DNA of 35,348 bases. Source: JBOFGK01 sp051649085. Its GTDB lineage: Bacteria > Bacillota_I > Bacilli_A > UBA3375. Under the pieces are notes generated by a model, which was not told the DNA's origin, did not search any database, and saw only the letters and a list, made by a program, of their open reading frames with translations. The position numbers and the translations under genes were made by a program. Positions 34,362 to 35,348 of this stretch are shown here, in pieces; position 1 is the first letter of the stretch, and every line of letters starts with the position of its first letter. The stretch lies in contig JBOFGK010000048.1 of the NCBI GenBank assembly GCA_051649085.1, forward strand, positions 1 through 35,348, given 5' to 3'.

Positions 34362-35348
34362 ATGAGGAAAAAAAAGGAAAAAAAATTTAAAGAAAAATTG
34401 TATAAATATTCATATGTTGTACCTATTGTATTACTTTTTTTCTATATGGTTTTAGTGTCTTTGTTTTCCAGAAATATTGGGCAATTATCAATTGATCTTG
34501 AGGCACAACACGTTACATTTGTTGATTATATAAGGAAAACTTTTGAAGTTACTAACAACTTTTTTCCACAGTTTTCTTTAAATTATGGCTTAGGACAAAG
34601 TTTTGCAACTCTTTATTATCATGGGATGTATAATCCGTTTATTGTATTTTCTTTTTTAGTACCATTTATTCCAACAAATCTTTGGTTAAACATTGTATTT
34701 TTAAGCATTATTGGATTAAATGGTTACTTCACAACAAAAATATTAGAGAAATGGGAAATAAAAAAAGAAATAATTTTTTTAGTTGTAATTATTTTGGGTT
34801 TCATCCCTGGAATATTAAGTAATTTTGCAATCCATTTTATGTATATATACTATATCCCGTTTATATTTATGTGCATTTATGCCTTTCATCATTTTGATTC
34901 TAAAAAGGGTTTTATATTGTATTTCGTTGGATTACTTGGAATTACATTTACAAATTATGTAATGCTTGTATCAAGTGTTATAGCTATTTGTTTGTATATT
35001 CTAGTTTTAAGCTTAGAACATAAATTAAAACTAAAGAAAGCTTTTTTCATTAATTTTATTTTTATTAGTTTTTGTGCAATGCTTGTTTCTTTTTTCATAA
35101 TAATTCCGCAAGCAGAAATCTTAATACAAGGTGCAAGAAGTGGAAATAATGAGATTAGACTTTTAAGTTTTTTTAACCGAATAAAAATGTATAACTATCC
35201 GTTTACATTGTATAGCTTGGATAGTGTGATTCCAAATTTTATGTATTTATTAATGCCATTTATCTTTTACGAACTTGTAAAACGAAAAAGATATATCTAT
35301 ATTGGAATCTTATTTTTTGCATTTTCACAAATATTTTGGCAAATAAAT
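34362..35348 (+). CDS. YfhO-like multi-pass membrane protein, 3' end outside window
   Basis: An open frame from the ATG at 34362 runs 329 codons to the window edge with no stop. The N-terminus is very basic (MRKKKEKKFKEK), followed by a hydrophobic helix, a loop with SIDLEAQHVTFVDYIRKTF, then FFPQFSLNYGLGQSFATLYYH and MYNPFIVFSFLVP, and at least six further helices. The pattern of a first loop with acidic residue and then LNYGLG...YY..NPF is that of the YfhO family of GT-C-like membrane proteins, which in other Gram-positives transfer sugars from lipid carriers to surface polymers. The ribosome site is weak (AGAAAGAGTG). Likely part of the same glycan locus. Confidence 0.75.
   Translation, partial: MRKKKEKKFKEKLYKYSYVVPIVLLFFYMVLVSLFSRNIGQLSIDLEAQHVTFVDYIRKTFEVTNNFFPQFSLNYGLGQSFATLYYHGMYNPFIVFSFLVPFIPTNLWLNIVFLSIIGLNGYFTTKILEKWEIKKEIIFLVVIILGFIPGILSNFAIHFMYIYYIPFIFMCIYAFHHFDSKKGFILYFVGLLGITFTNYVMLVSSVIAICLYILVLSLEHKLKLKKAFFINFIFISFCAMLVSFFIIIPQAEILIQGARSGNNEIRLLSFFNRIKMYNYPFTLYSLDSVIPNFMYLLMPFIFYELVKRKRYIYIGILFFAFSQIFWQIN

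Noticed and set aside
1..35348. CRISPR array, rRNA, tRNA, complete insertion sequence or prophage genes
   Set aside because: No regularly spaced repeats, tRNA-like cloverleaf, transposase or phage gene was seen; only the 14-residue fragment at the left edge is vaguely transposon-like.

Overview
The window comes from an AT-rich Bacillota chromosome that makes a cell wall. It carries murC, hprK, lgt, plsX/plsY and the SRP set, and uses strong AAAGGAG-type ribosome sites. TGA is a true stop (murC, the thioredoxin gene, neuC and neuA all end with it), so this is not a mycoplasma-code genome. The SMC protein is much shorter than in Bacillus. Together these features suggest a lineage near the Erysipelotrichia/Mollicutes side of the phylum; the exact taxon cannot be fixed from the sequence alone.

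Layout. Positions 1-960 lie on the minus strand: the first codons of an unidentified gene, a terminator, a 65-aa membrane protein and plsY. A 420-bp divergent intergenic region holds candidate promoters and an AT-rich tandem repeat. Next is a single UDP-N-acetylhexosamine dehydrogenase gene (1381-2670). A 51-aa membrane protein gene follows, then rpsP with its own promoter between two hairpin terminators.

From 3388 to about 19436 there is one tightly packed co-directional run: MurJ/SpoVB-like flippase, small membrane protein, trmB, M42 peptidase, unknown exported protein, thioredoxin-like protein, ytpR, murC, hprK, lgt, plsX, rnc, smc, ftsY, ylxM, ffh and a YitT-type membrane protein. Most junctions overlap or abut, and no terminator was recognised inside the run.

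From 19508 to the right edge is a surface-glycan locus. It has an OafA-type acyltransferase, two very large multi-domain glycosyltransferases, neuB and neuC, an ABC-2 permease with a Wzt/TagH-type ATPase, and a stand-alone transferase domain. It continues with a membrane-anchored SGNH hydrolase, neuA, neuD and the start of a YfhO-like membrane protein that runs off the window. NeuC, NeuB and NeuA give a complete UDP-GlcNAc to ManNAc to sialic acid to CMP-sialic acid route. NeuD and the SGNH enzyme could control O-acetylation, and the ABC pair would export the product.

The most interesting point is that three different proteins share one roughly 350-400-residue domain. It has an EhQYA motif, an HP motif and a following Ser-Ser/Ser-Thr motif. 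In one protein it is fused to a GT2 module, in one to a GT4 module, and in one it stands alone. Its gene neighbours make it a candidate CMP-sialic-acid (or other nucleotide-activated) transferase family. Two further oddities are a hairpin that exactly fills an over-long spacer between the neuA Shine-Dalgarno and its start, and a coding-like tail just past the stop of the GT4 fusion that can be rejoined by two single-base changes.
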